Under the pieces are notes generated by a model, which saw only the letters and a list, made by a program, of their open reading frames with translations, searched no databases and was not told the DNA's origin. A stretch of 64,000 nucleotides of DNA from a virus, in the IMG/VR virus record IMGVR_UViG_3300045012_000181, positions 61,607-125,606 of that record; one strand, given 5' to 3'. Made by a program: the position numbers and the translations under genes. Of this stretch, positions 16,127 through 24,961 are shown piece by piece (within the stretch, counting starts at the first letter, position 1; every line of letters begins with the position of its first letter).

Positions 16127-18526
16127 ATGGCTAATGCACTTCCAACGATGGCCTCATCGGACCGCAATCCCCGCAGGGCGCTAGGTACACACTACACCAC
16201 GCCCGTAGGTGGGATGCTCAACGATAATGCCAACCTAGATGATGATGTATCGGGAGCTGTTGATAATGCCGAACGAGCACGCCGAAATAAAAAGCTCCAG
16301 TTTGTCTCGGCTGAACTCAAAAGAATGAGGTATTTTAGGCGCCAATATGATCTACGGAGGGCGCACTACTATCGCCAGTACTTAGGCCAGCGGGACGATA
16401 AATACTATCCCGACAATCTAACCAAGCGTTCTAATACCTTTGTTCCATACCCGTTCTCCACGGTAGAAAATATTGTGGCGCGTACCATGGACGCCTTCTT
16501 CAGTATGGAGGATTGGTTCGAGACCAAGCCCAAACCGCCCTATAGCCAAGACGATCAGGCCGATCAGATGCAAGTGGCCCTACAGGATAAACTTCACAAG
16601 GCCGATTTAATCAGCGCCGTCGAACAGTTGGTTCGAAATTTGGTCATCTATGGTCAAAACGCCGTTAAGGTCGATTGGAATTTTGGCTATACCACCGTCG
16701 TAAGCAAAGAACCCATTTATTATCAGCAGCCCGTAATGCAACCCCTCGTGGACCCCGCCACGGGACAGCCCGCTATAGGGCCGGATGGTCAGCCCATGCA
16801 ACAGCCCGTGGTAGACCCCCAAACGGGCCAGCCGGCCATGCAACCCGTTATGGGACCCGACGGTCAGCCCATCATTCAGGGCTACAGGGCCAAGCAAGAG
16901 GAAGTGCCCAAGGCCTGCCCGCGCTTTACGGTCATAGACGTTTATGATTATCTATACGATCCGGATGGCGCCTATGAGGCCCATCTGACCGAGCGAACAT
17001 GGCGTGAGCTCAAGGAAGAGCAAACAGCCAGCCTGCAGGCCATGGACAATGATCCCAATAGGCAACCGGCCTACTTTCAAGAAGGCCTGGATACTCTGGG
17101 TCAGCGTCTAAGTAACGAGGAAAACGCCGACGAGATTGTTATAAGGCTGGCTGAGTTTTGGAACAAGAACGATAACACCTGGACCATCATGACCTTTGGT
17201 GAGGATCCCGAGGGAATCTCTTTCAAGGACCTACGGGCCAGCTTTAGGGCCACGGCCTATAGTCCCTACAAGCGCCGGATTTACGGGGGCGAGACCATCC
17301 TTTTGTTCGATGGTGACAACCCCTTCTTCCACAAGCGCTCGCCCATTCTGCACACGGATTTCATTAAATTACCCAACGAGGCCTTTGGCCTAGGCGCCAT
17401 CGAAATCATTTCGGATTTGTCTGAGAGCCTAAACCGCTTCGTCAACATGATTGCCGACAACTGGAATATTGGTATCAACCACCGATATGCCTATGATATC
17501 AATGCCGAAATCGACCACGAAAGCCTGCAGCGTTTTAACATACCTGGGGGTTTTGTTGGAACCGTTGGGGACCCTTCTAAGGTTATTTTCCCTTTGCCGC
17601 AGTTTACACCGGCCGCTGGGGATTATGCCATCCTAGATGTCTATAGGCCCATGATTGAGCAGGCCTCTGGAATAAGCGACTTTTATAGTAAGGGCGTTGG
17701 AAGCGGTGGTGGTAACAAGACCGCCACGGGCATCCAGCAAATCATTGGCGAGAGCAACTACCGTCTGAAGATGTTCATTCGCAATCTGGAAGTGGACATT
17801 TTGCAGCCCCTGTTGGAGATGTGCGCCAGCATGATTCAGCAGTTCGTGGATAGACCGTGGGATGCCGCCAACCCCAAGGCCGACGTGCCGGGCCAACCGC
17901 CCACAGTAACAGTGGACCCCAAGAGTCTAATTGGCACCTACCAGTTCAACATCGTTGCGGCTAACTATGCCACTTCCAAGATTGTTCGACAGCGTAATCT
18001 GATGGCCTTGGCCCAGATTATGAAAGATAATCCCTATATCAATGTGCAAGTTGCCACGAGGGAAATGCTCAAGACATTTGAGATTAAGCACATTGACCAA
18101 ATCATGAAGACCGATCAGCAAGTGCAGCAAGAGCAGCAACAGAACATGCAACAGCAGCTCATGATGCAGCAGATGCAACACCAGCAGGAGATGGAAAAAA
18201 TTCAAGCCAAAGGTCAAGCCGATGCCCTGGTTGCTGCTAACAGTCCCAGCCCCATTGCTCCTAGTGGTGAGTCTATTGGTGGTCAGCACGAGTCTAACGA
18301 TAATGCTGGCAAGTCTGCTGACAAGAAGGCTGAGAAATCTGCCAAACCGGGAGGTCCTCCAGGTGCTAAAGGCGCTCGAAGCCCAAAGACGGGCCGACCC
18401 ACCAAGTCCCAGCACGAGGGCCGAATTCCGGGATCTAATATAGATACTATGGCCAAAAAGCTAGGCGGGGCGGGCGGCACGAGTGCTCTGGGCCTCAGTC
18501 AGCTGGGCAACATGCCCCCGGAGTAA
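16127..18526 (+). CDS. Portal (head-tail connector) protein (799 aa)
   Basis: Ring-forming portal through which DNA is packaged and ejected. Residues 1-190 contain the N-terminal helices with YFRRQYDLRRAHYYRQYLGQR and the N-T-F-V-P-Y-P-F-S-T-V-E-N core. Residues about 195-250 are an unusual insertion of Gly/Pro/Gln repeats (DPATGQPA, GPDGQP, DPQTGQPA, GPDGQP). The stem and clip region follow, then a Gln-rich coiled coil (about 660-700) and a disordered basic tail. The length and plan fit podovirus portals. It is followed by scaffold-like and capsid genes as expected. Confidence 0.85.
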   Translation: MANALPTMASSDRNPRRALGTHYTTPVGGMLNDNANLDDDVSGAVDNAERARRNKKLQFVSAELKRMRYFRRQYDLRRAHYYRQYLGQRDDKYYPDNLTKRSNTFVPYPFSTVENIVARTMDAFFSMEDWFETKPKPPYSQDDQADQMQVALQDKLHKADLISAVEQLVRNLVIYGQNAVKVDWNFGYTTVVSKEPIYYQQPVMQPLVDPATGQPAIGPDGQPMQQPVVDPQTGQPAMQPVMGPDGQPIIQGYRAKQEEVPKACPRFTVIDVYDYLYDPDGAYEAHLTERTWRELKEEQTASLQAMDNDPNRQPAYFQEGLDTLGQRLSNEENADEIVIRLAEFWNKNDNTWTIMTFGEDPEGISFKDLRASFRATAYSPYKRRIYGGETILLFDGDNPFFHKRSPILHTDFIKLPNEAFGLGAIEIISDLSESLNRFVNMIADNWNIGINHRYAYDINAEIDHESLQRFNIPGGFVGTVGDPSKVIFPLPQFTPAAGDYAILDVYRPMIEQASGISDFYSKGVGSGGGNKTATGIQQIIGESNYRLKMFIRNLEVDILQPLLEMCASMIQQFVDRPWDAANPKADVPGQPPTVTVDPKSLIGTYQFNIVAANYATSKIVRQRNLMALAQIMKDNPYINVQVATREMLKTFEIKHIDQIMKTDQQVQQEQQQNMQQQLMMQQMQHQQEMEKIQAKGQADALVAANSPSPIAPSGESIGGQHESNDNAGKSADKKAEKSAKPGGPPGAKGARSPKTGRPTKSQHEGRIPGSNIDTMAKKLGGAGGTSALGLSQLGNMPPE

Positions 18527-18529
18527 ACG

Positions 18530-18685
18530 ATGGTCAAGTGTGAAATCTGTGAGGCCCAGCCTTCAAGCTACATCGACCCCGTGGACTTCCAGCAAGTCTG
18601 CCGGGATTGTTTCTTTAACGTCGTGTTCCACATGCTAGACCCTGAAATTTCGGAGGAAGACCTTGCCCAGCAAAACCAAAACTAA
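18530..18685 (+). CDS. Small two-knuckle zinc protein (51 aa)
   Basis: ATG three bases after the portal stop. C4-E-I-C7 and C24-R-D-C27 form a simple zinc ribbon. It overlaps the next gene by 23 bases. A class of tiny Cys-rich proteins recurs through this genome. Function unknown. Confidence 0.6.
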   Translation: MVKCEICEAQPSSYIDPVDFQQVCRDCFFNVVFHMLDPEISEEDLAQQNQN

Positions 18686-19040
18686 TGCCTTGTTATTTGT
18701 GGAAGTAGACAAAGAGGATGTCAGACCCCTTGGTACTGGCAAGGAACTTAGCGGTGCTATTCTCTCTCTTGGAGGACAGTTGGGCTTTCAAGAACTACTC
18801 CGGCGCTTCAGAGTCACTAGGGCGTTACTTAGAAGCCGGCTGGAACAGCCCACCGAAGACGAAAACCGCCACCAACTACGTGCATTGATAGAGGCCTATG
18901 GCTTTGTGGAGCGGCAGCTACGGCAGGAAAGCGGCCGACCAACCGAAGAGGCCCGCGAGGCCTATCAGGAGGAGCGGCAGGAGTTTGAAAGACTGGCGAA
19001 GTACGTGGAAATTATAGGCAGAAGTGGGGAAGCCAACTAG
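18663..19040 (+). CDS. Hypothetical helical protein (125 aa), TTG start
   Basis: TTG at 18663 is preceded by GGAGGAAGACC, a strong ribosome binding site inside the previous gene. Highly charged (Arg/Glu) and helical, probably with coiled coils (residues 60-120). Between portal and scaffold, so a head-assembly accessory role is possible. Confidence 0.6.
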   Translation: MPSKTKTNALLFVEVDKEDVRPLGTGKELSGAILSLGGQLGFQELLRRFRVTRALLRSRLEQPTEDENRHQLRALIEAYGFVERQLRQESGRPTEEAREAYQEERQEFERLAKYVEIIGRSGEAN

Positions 19041-19256
19041 ATGGCCATAGGCGGTCCCGTACGCTACTACAGCCTTAAGAGCGGTTGTTGCCATGGCCTT
19101 AACATAACCCTGTGCGATGCCCATTTGGCGGCCCGAATTAATTCCGGGTGGAAGCTTGGTCAGGATAGAGGGCCTGATAACCAAGTTTGCCACGATTGTC
19201 CAAAAAGTTTACCCGCTACCACAAGTAGCGGAAATCCAAATACGCCACAAGCGTAG
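19041..19256 (+). CDS. Small Cys-rich protein (71 aa)
   Basis: Follows the previous stop with no gap. Cys16, Cys17, Cys25, Cys50 and Cys53 suggest a zinc site. No family recognised. Confidence 0.5.
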   Translation: MAIGGPVRYYSLKSGCCHGLNITLCDAHLAARINSGWKLGQDRGPDNQVCHDCPKSLPATTSSGNPNTPQA

Positions 19257-19264
19257 GAGAATAA

Positions 19265-20296
19265 ATGCAAGAACAGCAACAGGCCCTTCCAAACGAAGGC
19301 GAGACACAGGCCCTTGCGCCCGTTCCGCCCCCACTGGAACAGCCAGCAGTCGAGCCACAAGCCGGCTGGAACCCCCCGACGGGAGACGAAGATTTTGATT
19401 CGCTCTTTCAGCGGGTTGGTGTTGATGGTGAGAATCTCACCAATAGCAACACCGTTCCCACGGAACTGACAACAGCTGCCGAGGAACCTGCACCTCAAAC
19501 ACCCGCAGTGACACCTACGGAACCCACGAAGTGGTCTGAACTTAAGACCAAGACTGGTACGGTTTACAAGACCGCCGAGGATGCCATACAGGGTATTGAG
19601 ACCAAAGATCGTACCATCGAACAATTGCGTTCGATGATTGCGGCCGTCACAGGCGAAGACCCACTTAGCAAATCGGGTATTAAACCCGGCACTACAAATG
19701 CCCCGCAGAAGCCCGTTAGCTATTTACAAGATCGTCGACGGTTTGCGCAAGACCTTACCAAAGCCGCAGAACTTGGACAAAAAGAAGACCAATGGGACCC
19801 CTATGGAAACGTACTGGGTCAATATGTCTATGAGATTGTTCAGAGTGCGGTCGGGCCCTATATGCCCGTGGTCCAGAATGTCGGAAAGCAGCAGGCCCTG
19901 GAGAACGTTTCCAAGGACGTGCCGGATTTCCGAAACTTCTATGGTTCACAGGAATATCAAAAGGTCTTGGAACAGAGGCCCAAACTGGCTGGCTATATTA
20001 AAACCCTGGAAGGCAATCCCACCATGCAAGAGGATCTTGCGGAACAATATCGCGATGTTTGGAATGAGCACCAGGTTAAGAAGCTGGCCGAGCTGGCGTC
20101 TAGACCGACTCCAGTAGCCCAAAACCCCACACCTAGAACACCCCTACAGCCCCGAACTTCGGACTTTAAGCAAGAACCCAACGATGGTATGCGGCGTAAT
20201 CAACCGCAGACCAAACCCACTTTGGCAACCAAAGAAGGTCGTAGGATGCTTATTGAGGAACTGGAGAAACGCGGGCTGGCGGACGTGAATTTCTAG
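19265..20296 (+). CDS. Probable scaffolding protein (343 aa)
   Basis: Sits directly before the major capsid gene, the usual place for scaffolding. Residues 1-80 are acidic, Pro-rich and disordered. The centre holds charged helices (DAIQGIETKDRTIEQLRSM). The C-terminus is basic then amphipathic (KEGRRMLIEELEKRG), resembling the coat-binding helix of known scaffolds. Length and composition fit; no direct sequence match is claimed. Confidence 0.6.
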   Translation: MQEQQQALPNEGETQALAPVPPPLEQPAVEPQAGWNPPTGDEDFDSLFQRVGVDGENLTNSNTVPTELTTAAEEPAPQTPAVTPTEPTKWSELKTKTGTVYKTAEDAIQGIETKDRTIEQLRSMIAAVTGEDPLSKSGIKPGTTNAPQKPVSYLQDRRRFAQDLTKAAELGQKEDQWDPYGNVLGQYVYEIVQSAVGPYMPVVQNVGKQQALENVSKDVPDFRNFYGSQEYQKVLEQRPKLAGYIKTLEGNPTMQEDLAEQYRDVWNEHQVKKLAELASRPTPVAQNPTPRTPLQPRTSDFKQEPNDGMRRNQPQTKPTLATKEGRRMLIEELEKRGLADVNF

Positions 20297-20324
20297 GTCG
20301 GTAATTCCTTAAAGGAGAATTACT

Positions 20325-21290
20325 TTGGCAGACGTTATTACAGTAACTGCGGGGAGTGCGGGACAAGCAGGTTCTACAGCAGCCGAATTGATTACCTACA
20401 TGAGTGCGCGGCTCCTCGAAGTTGCGGAGCTTAACACCATCCTGGATCAGTTCGGTGACAAACACCCGTTGCCGGCGAATTCGTCCAAAACGATTCGCTT
20501 CACGAGGGAAGAGAAGCTGTCTGTTGCTGCTACTCCTACTCAGTTGACAGAAGGTGTGCCGCCCGATGCTTCGGCGCTCACTATTAACCAGTTTGAAGCA
20601 ATCACCGAACAGTACGGCGCTCTCGTTCGTTTGTCGGACCTTGCAGAATTGACCGCGAGACATAATCTCGTCGAACGTACAATTTACGTTCTTGGCTTGC
20701 AGGCCGCAGAAACCTACGATCAGCTTATCTATAACGTACTGAATTCCGGTACCACGGTCTATCGGCCCAACAACAAGAGTTCGGATACAGCCCTTGTGGG
20801 CTCGGATGTCGTGACTGCTGTGGACCTCGTTGAGGTTGAGGCCACACTTAACGGCAACGGCGCCCGTCCATACGAGAGCGGTTATTACGCCTTCGTTACG
20901 AGCCCCCAGCCCTATGCCGCATTGCTCAAGGACCCGGATTTTAAGGCCGCCGCTCAGTTTCGAGCGCCCGAGAAAATCTGGCGTGGTGAAGTCGGTGAGC
21001 TTTATGGCTTCCGAGTCATTCGGAGCAATTCTCCGGCCTTCGCCGCAACCTCGCAGGTCACTGCGGGTCAGTCCAGCTTGGTTTACACCAGTCTGGCCAT
21101 TGGGCGATTTGCCTACCAGATCTCGGACCTCCAGAACCTCCGTGTCTACGTTGTGGCTCCCGGTGGACAGGCCGACCCCTTGCAGCAAAGCCGCAAGATT
21201 GGTTGGAAGTTCGCTTTCAAGTCGCTCATAACCAACCAGAACTGGGTAATCGTGGTTCGCAGTTCGGGTCTCAATAGCAAAACCAACTAA
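20325..21290 (+). CDS. Major capsid protein, N4gp56 family (321 aa), TTG start
   Basis: Shell protein with the HK97-type fold. The signature of the N4gp56 family is clear: the N-terminal Y-M-S-x-R-L-L-E helix, D-Q-F-G-D-K-H-P-L-P with N-S-S-K-T-I-R-F, L-T-E-G-V-P-P-D, then Q-Y-G-A-L-V-R-L-S-D near residues 104-113 and G-L-Q-A-A-E-T-Y-D. It starts at TTG 20325 after AAAGGAGAATTACT, unusual for the most highly expressed phage protein. Length matches the family. Confidence 0.92.
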   Translation: MADVITVTAGSAGQAGSTAAELITYMSARLLEVAELNTILDQFGDKHPLPANSSKTIRFTREEKLSVAATPTQLTEGVPPDASALTINQFEAITEQYGALVRLSDLAELTARHNLVERTIYVLGLQAAETYDQLIYNVLNSGTTVYRPNNKSSDTALVGSDVVTAVDLVEVEATLNGNGARPYESGYYAFVTSPQPYAALLKDPDFKAAAQFRAPEKIWRGEVGELYGFRVIRSNSPAFAATSQVTAGQSSLVYTSLAIGRFAYQISDLQNLRVYVVAPGGQADPLQQSRKIGWKFAFKSLITNQNWVIVVRSSGLNSKTN

Positions 21291-21300
21291 CAATTTTCTG

Positions 21301-21331
21301 GCTAGGGGCCTCTTCATGGAGGTCCCTGTGG
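21301..21331 (+). terminator. Strong hairpin after the capsid gene
   Basis: AGGGGCCTC (21304-21312) pairs with GAGGTCCCT (21319-21327) over a six-base loop, nine pairs including one G-U, extended by GGC/GCC outside. No U-run follows, so it may be an RNA-stability or partial attenuation element that sets capsid expression above downstream genes. Confidence 0.45.
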
Positions 21332-21347
21332 CCACAAAGGAAAAAGA

Positions 21348-21692
21348 ATGGGAAACTGGAAACCAAATCCGCTGGGCTTGCTTGAAGGCGAGATCGTGTG
21401 GAACGGTATTAATGAGAAGGGCACTAGCAACGCCGAAATTGACGTTGATACTGCGCCTTCCTTCCGTGCACAGGTCCCCGTCAAGGAAGGCCTCGCGGCT
21501 CAGGATACGTTCAAAATGGACGCCTCTCAGCCCTCCAGCCGAGCTCCCGTGGAACTCCGCCGCATGCACCTTGCGGGCGGGGAAGACGTGGGTGAAGGCT
21601 CCGAGGTCCTCAAGGGCTCCAACATGTTTAACGAATTCGGTGGTGGGACTGGAAAGTCCGCCGGCGAATTCACAGCTAATGAGAATAAGTAA
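21348..21692 (+). CDS. Hypothetical capsid-associated protein (114 aa)
   Basis: ATG after AAAGGAAAAAGA. Placed directly after the capsid gene, like decoration proteins. Sequence is mixed with a Gly-rich, probably flexible C-terminus. Function inferred from position only. Confidence 0.6.
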   Translation: MGNWKPNPLGLLEGEIVWNGINEKGTSNAEIDVDTAPSFRAQVPVKEGLAAQDTFKMDASQPSSRAPVELRRMHLAGGEDVGEGSEVLKGSNMFNEFGGGTGKSAGEFTANENK

Positions 21693-21711
21693 GAAAGAAG
21701 GGTGACCAAAA

Positions 21712-22395
21712 ATGGCAGTTAAGAAAACGGTAGCAGCGCCTCACACAGAGGCGACTATTCCGGAAACTGCTTCGACGGATGGCGAACTTCAAGCCGCCGA
21801 AGAGGTCACGGCAACCACAGGGGCCGCTGAACAGGCGGCCCTTGATGCAGCTGTGGCGCAGTCCAAATTAGTGGCGTTGGCCAAGGCCCGGGCGGCCAAG
21901 GCTGCCAAGGCCCAACAGGCTAAAATCGAAATCCAGGCCAAAGAACTGGCCCGGCGGGAGGCCGCTGAAAGCATTAGCAGCATTCAGAGCCTTCTGGCGG
22001 CCGAACAAACCAACGATAGACACAGTTTTGGCGATATCAGAGAAGTTGCCAAGACCATGCCCACGCGAGAGGAATACGTGAAGGTTGAAATTCCCTTGGC
22101 CGATCTTTTCGATCACAGCCATCCGGGCGTACAACTCAATCGACACAAGTTCGAACCCGGAAAGACCTATTTGCTTAGGGGTGACGTTGCCCTGGAAGTC
22201 AAACGTCGATTGGCCATGTTTCACGATGAGCAGGTACGCTTGCTGAGGCCCAATGCCGACCGTAAGGCCCTGAATGACGTGAACCGTGGGAGTCAGTGGA
22301 CCTCTAGAGGCGGAAATTCCGTCGTCCCATTGGGACGATTGGAAGACATCCCTACAGCTGCAGACGAGCGTATCTATACCGTTGACTTCGATTAG
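21712..22395 (+). CDS. Hypothetical protein with Ala-rich coiled coil (227 aa)
   Basis: Residues 45-100 form a long Ala/Lys/Glu coiled coil (ARAAKAAKAQQAKIEIQAKE). Residues 110-227 are a separate compact domain ending in D-F-D. Possibly a head-completion or internal protein. Confidence 0.55.
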   Translation: MAVKKTVAAPHTEATIPETASTDGELQAAEEVTATTGAAEQAALDAAVAQSKLVALAKARAAKAAKAQQAKIEIQAKELARREAAESISSIQSLLAAEQTNDRHSFGDIREVAKTMPTREEYVKVEIPLADLFDHSHPGVQLNRHKFEPGKTYLLRGDVALEVKRRLAMFHDEQVRLLRPNADRKALNDVNRGSQWTSRGGNSVVPLGRLEDIPTAADERIYTVDFD

Positions 22396-22408
22396 AAACT
22401 AACAAGAG

Positions 22409-22504
22409 ATGCACGCGAAGCGCACCCTAGGGTGGACAGCTGAGTGCGTGAAGGCAGTCTTGGAGGCCTATATCCTGCTACAACAAAGAAGGCCCAAACT
22501 TTAA
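22409..22504 (+). CDS. Small basic helical protein (31 aa)
   Basis: Open frame filling the gap between two genes and ending one base before the next ATG. The predicted product has an amphipathic helix (ECVKAVLEAYILLQQRR). Its DNA contains a perfect palindrome, CACCCTAGGGTG. The upstream AAGAG is close to the ATG, so initiation may be weak or coupled. Confidence 0.45.
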   Translation: MHAKRTLGWTAECVKAVLEAYILLQQRRPKL

Positions 22505-22505
22505 T

Positions 22506-22832
22506 ATGCCAAATCAAGACAAGAAACAACTCAATTCCTATACAAGTGGCCCGGGTAAGCTGAGTGGACCGCCGCCTAAAGTCGCAACAACCGATCCCAT
22601 AGGTCCTGGACAGTTAAGCAAGCCTGCCAAAGAGTATCAACCCATCAAGGAAAAGGAACGTCCCTATATGGACACCCTACGCCCTGGAGACAAAGGCTCT
22701 TTGGTGGGACCCAAAGGCCGTTCAGTCAACGTGACGGCCACTGTGCCCGAAGAGGAACAAAGCTCCTCGGTCTTTACCCCGGATAAATCCGAAAACTACA
22801 GTATCCGGCAGCCCGCCCCCCAGGACAGGTAA
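22506..22832 (+). CDS. Hypothetical disordered protein (108 aa)
   Basis: Rich in Pro, Lys, Gly and Ser with repeated G-P-G-K/Q-L-S (residues 15-20 and 35-40). No hydrophobic core. It ends one base before the endolysin start. Confidence 0.5.
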   Translation: MPNQDKKQLNSYTSGPGKLSGPPPKVATTDPIGPGQLSKPAKEYQPIKEKERPYMDTLRPGDKGSLVGPKGRSVNVTATVPEEEQSSSVFTPDKSENYSIRQPAPQDR

Positions 22833-22833
22833 G

Positions 22834-23232
22834 ATGGCAGATTTCCAAGTGGCCGTGAACTTAGTAATGAACCACGAGGGCGGCTTAGTGGACAATCCCT
22901 CTGACCCCGGAGGACTCACCAATTGGGGTATTAGTCTTAGATGGCATCCCGAACTGGGCGCCGACGGTATCCGAAACCTAACTAAGGCACAGGCCTCGGA
23001 CATCTACCTAAAGAAGTATTGGACCCCGGCCATGGACCAAGAACCAGACCAGCGCATGGCCAATGCCATGTTAGACACTGCGGCCAACCAAGGCCCGCCG
23101 GTTGCCGTTCAGCTTTACCAACAATTTGGACACAGTATCAAGGAGTTTCAGTTGGCCCGTCTATTGCGCTACGCCGCCTTGGGAAAGCCCCAGAACAATC
23201 ATAGTTGGTTTGAACGCGTTTTGGATGTGTGA
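22834..23232 (+). CDS. Endolysin, GH108-like lysozyme (132 aa)
   Basis: N-acetylmuramidase-type peptidoglycan hydrolase. The GH108 motif N-H-E-G-G at residues 13-17 supplies the catalytic Glu15, followed by the D-P-G-G-x-T-N-W-G-I signature at 24-33 and the Y-x-K-K-Y-W segment. At 132 residues it is shorter than usual (about 160-180) and lacks the C-terminal peptidoglycan-binding part. No signal peptide, so it needs the holin three genes downstream. Confidence 0.85.
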   Translation: MADFQVAVNLVMNHEGGLVDNPSDPGGLTNWGISLRWHPELGADGIRNLTKAQASDIYLKKYWTPAMDQEPDQRMANAMLDTAANQGPPVAVQLYQQFGHSIKEFQLARLLRYAALGKPQNNHSWFERVLDV

Positions 23233-23245
23233 GGCCTAAAAACAT

Positions 23246-23836
23246 TTGTGTATTTACTTCTATCGCCATGGCCAGACCAACGAGGATCTACCAGACAACG
23301 ATTTGGTTAGTGGCTGGAATGATATTCCCTTGAATGCCGAAGGCCGTCTAAATGCCTCACGAGCGGCCCGGCGTCTAAAGGAACTTGGCATCACGAGCAT
23401 AACAAGCTCGGATACCAAGAGGGCCCTTCAGACCTCGGAAATAATTAGCCGATATGTGGGTATCCCGATTGTTACGACGGAGCGTCTTAGAAGCTGGAAC
23501 ATGGGCTCGCTACAGGGCATGGACCACAAGGCCGCGGACCCCTTCTTGGAATTCTTTGAGCGCCATCCAGATGTCCGGGTGCCTGGTGGAGAGGCCTTCA
23601 GGACCTTCTACAACCGCTTCAAAACCGTATTCTTCTATTTTGTGGGCTATGTTAGAAAGTTTCCCAATGCCCGGCCAGCCTTGGGCACGCACAGCCAAGA
23701 CTTGGATCTTATATCCTGGCTAATTGAGGGCATCGAGCCGGGCAAGCAACTTGAGTTTGGCAAGGGCATCAAGCCAGGCGGCATACTAGAAGTTTCTGTG
23801 GACGACAAAATTACTGTACGAAAGCTGAGGGTCTGA
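23246..23836 (+). CDS. Histidine phosphatase superfamily protein (196 aa)
   Basis: Phosphoglycerate-mutase-like fold. R7-H8-G9 in Y-F-Y-R-H-G-Q-T is the phosphohistidine loop; R59 in S-S-D-T-K-R-A-L-Q-T, the acidic residue of G-G-E-A-F (about 116) and H149 in G-T-H-S-Q-D complete the active site. It starts at TTG 23246. The substrate is unknown: sugar phosphates, nucleotides or lipid-linked phosphates are possible. Its position between endolysin and holin is unusual and may point to a cell-envelope substrate. Confidence 0.85.
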   Translation: MCIYFYRHGQTNEDLPDNDLVSGWNDIPLNAEGRLNASRAARRLKELGITSITSSDTKRALQTSEIISRYVGIPIVTTERLRSWNMGSLQGMDHKAADPFLEFFERHPDVRVPGGEAFRTFYNRFKTVFFYFVGYVRKFPNARPALGTHSQDLDLISWLIEGIEPGKQLEFGKGIKPGGILEVSVDDKITVRKLRV

Positions 23837-23839
23837 TCT

Positions 23840-24271
23840 ATGGCTGTGGACTGGACAAGTTTGGTTGGGGGTTCTGTGGCCGATGCCGTGGCCAAGATTG
23901 TTTCCCTGTTTAAAATCGATCCCACGGTGGCCCTACAAAATCGGACCGAGATAGAAAGAATTCAACTGGGCATGCAGTCCCAGCTTATCGCGCAGGTCTC
24001 GGCGCAGATTGCCGTAGACCAGCAAGAAGCCGCCAGCCCAAGTATGTTTGTGGCGGGTTGGCGACCGGCCATCGGATGGATTTGCGGCCTGGGCCTCTTC
24101 ACGCAGTTTATAATCAATCCCTTGGCCACTTGGTTGGCGGCACTGTTCCATCATCCAATTGCGTTTCCCTCGCTGGACCTAGGAACCTTAATGACCCTCT
24201 TGTTCGGTATGCTTGGATTGGCTGCCGGTGAGCATTACGAAAACGTTCAAACCGCTGTAAACGGAAAGTAA
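23840..24271 (+). CDS. Holin, three-helix type (143 aa)
   Basis: Forms the inner-membrane lesion that releases or activates endolysin. F-V-A-G-W-R-P-A-I-G-W begins the first hydrophobic segment (about 70-95), with further segments at about 97-110 and 115-135, and the typical L-G-T-L-M-T-L-L-F-G-M-L-G-L ending. The N-terminal 60 residues are a cytoplasmic helix. Matches the 3TM holin family. Confidence 0.85.
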   Translation: MAVDWTSLVGGSVADAVAKIVSLFKIDPTVALQNRTEIERIQLGMQSQLIAQVSAQIAVDQQEAASPSMFVAGWRPAIGWICGLGLFTQFIINPLATWLAALFHHPIAFPSLDLGTLMTLLFGMLGLAAGEHYENVQTAVNGK

Positions 24272-24961
24272 ATGGCCCTTACGGTTTCCAGTATCGCCTC
24301 GGACAGTTCAATCGACATCCGTCAGGTTCTTGTGGCCACGGACACCAAGTTTATCGGTTGGATTGATCGCATACACAAGGACTGTATGCACAGTTCGGTT
24401 TACAGCCCGTTTATTGTGGCCCGACAGAGTCTTATAACGATTGCCGGGCAATCCAACTATACACTGGCACCTACAGCGGGTGTTACGGGAGCCGGACCGG
24501 GCATCCGTCGAATTTTGGGCGTTTTCGACAGCACTCGGAATCGTATACTCTTCCCGATTGAACGTGCAACATCACCTATTTCGCAGGTTGATAAACAAGA
24601 GCCTAGTCCGGGCCAGCAGGGCAGTCCGCAAATAGAGTTTGGTCAACCCTTGGCTTCGCCTATCTCCCTACAAGCCGGACAGCCGGGTTATTTCAGATAC
24701 TTCCCTAATGCCGCCCTGAATCCACCGGCCATCTCGCTTATTCCCACACCGGCCGCACCACTCACCATCAGCGTCACCTATGAACTACAGGTCGTTACAC
24801 TTGTGAATCCCACCGATACGCTCTTGGTACCTGAAGATGGCCGGGATATGGTTGTGGCGGGTGTGAACTATTTGGCCAATATTTTCCTTAAGCGCATGGA
24901 CGAGGCCCAGATTTGGGCCCAGATTTACTCGGCTCTCAAAAAAGGAGAAAGTCTTGTTTAG
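24272..24961 (+). CDS. Head-tail adaptor-like protein A (229 aa)
   Basis: The C-terminal part (L-L-V-P-E-D-G-R-D-M-V-V-A-G-V-N-Y, then aromatic-rich helices) parallels I-L-L-I-P-S-D-Y-F-D-V-L-V-A-G-V-N-Y in the protein at 31538, so the two are distant paralogues. The pattern of an N-terminal helical domain plus a beta region fits phage adaptor or tail tubular A proteins. Abuts the holin stop. Confidence 0.6.
   Translation: MALTVSSIASDSSIDIRQVLVATDTKFIGWIDRIHKDCMHSSVYSPFIVARQSLITIAGQSNYTLAPTAGVTGAGPGIRRILGVFDSTRNRILFPIERATSPISQVDKQEPSPGQQGSPQIEFGQPLASPISLQAGQPGYFRYFPNAALNPPAISLIPTPAAPLTISVTYELQVVTLVNPTDTLLVPEDGRDMVVAGVNYLANIFLKRMDEAQIWAQIYSALKKGESLV

Noticed and set aside
22415-22440. CACCCTAGGGTG palindrome as an operator
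   Set aside because: It lies inside a small open frame well within the late operon, is not repeated nearby and has no promoter-like sequence around it.
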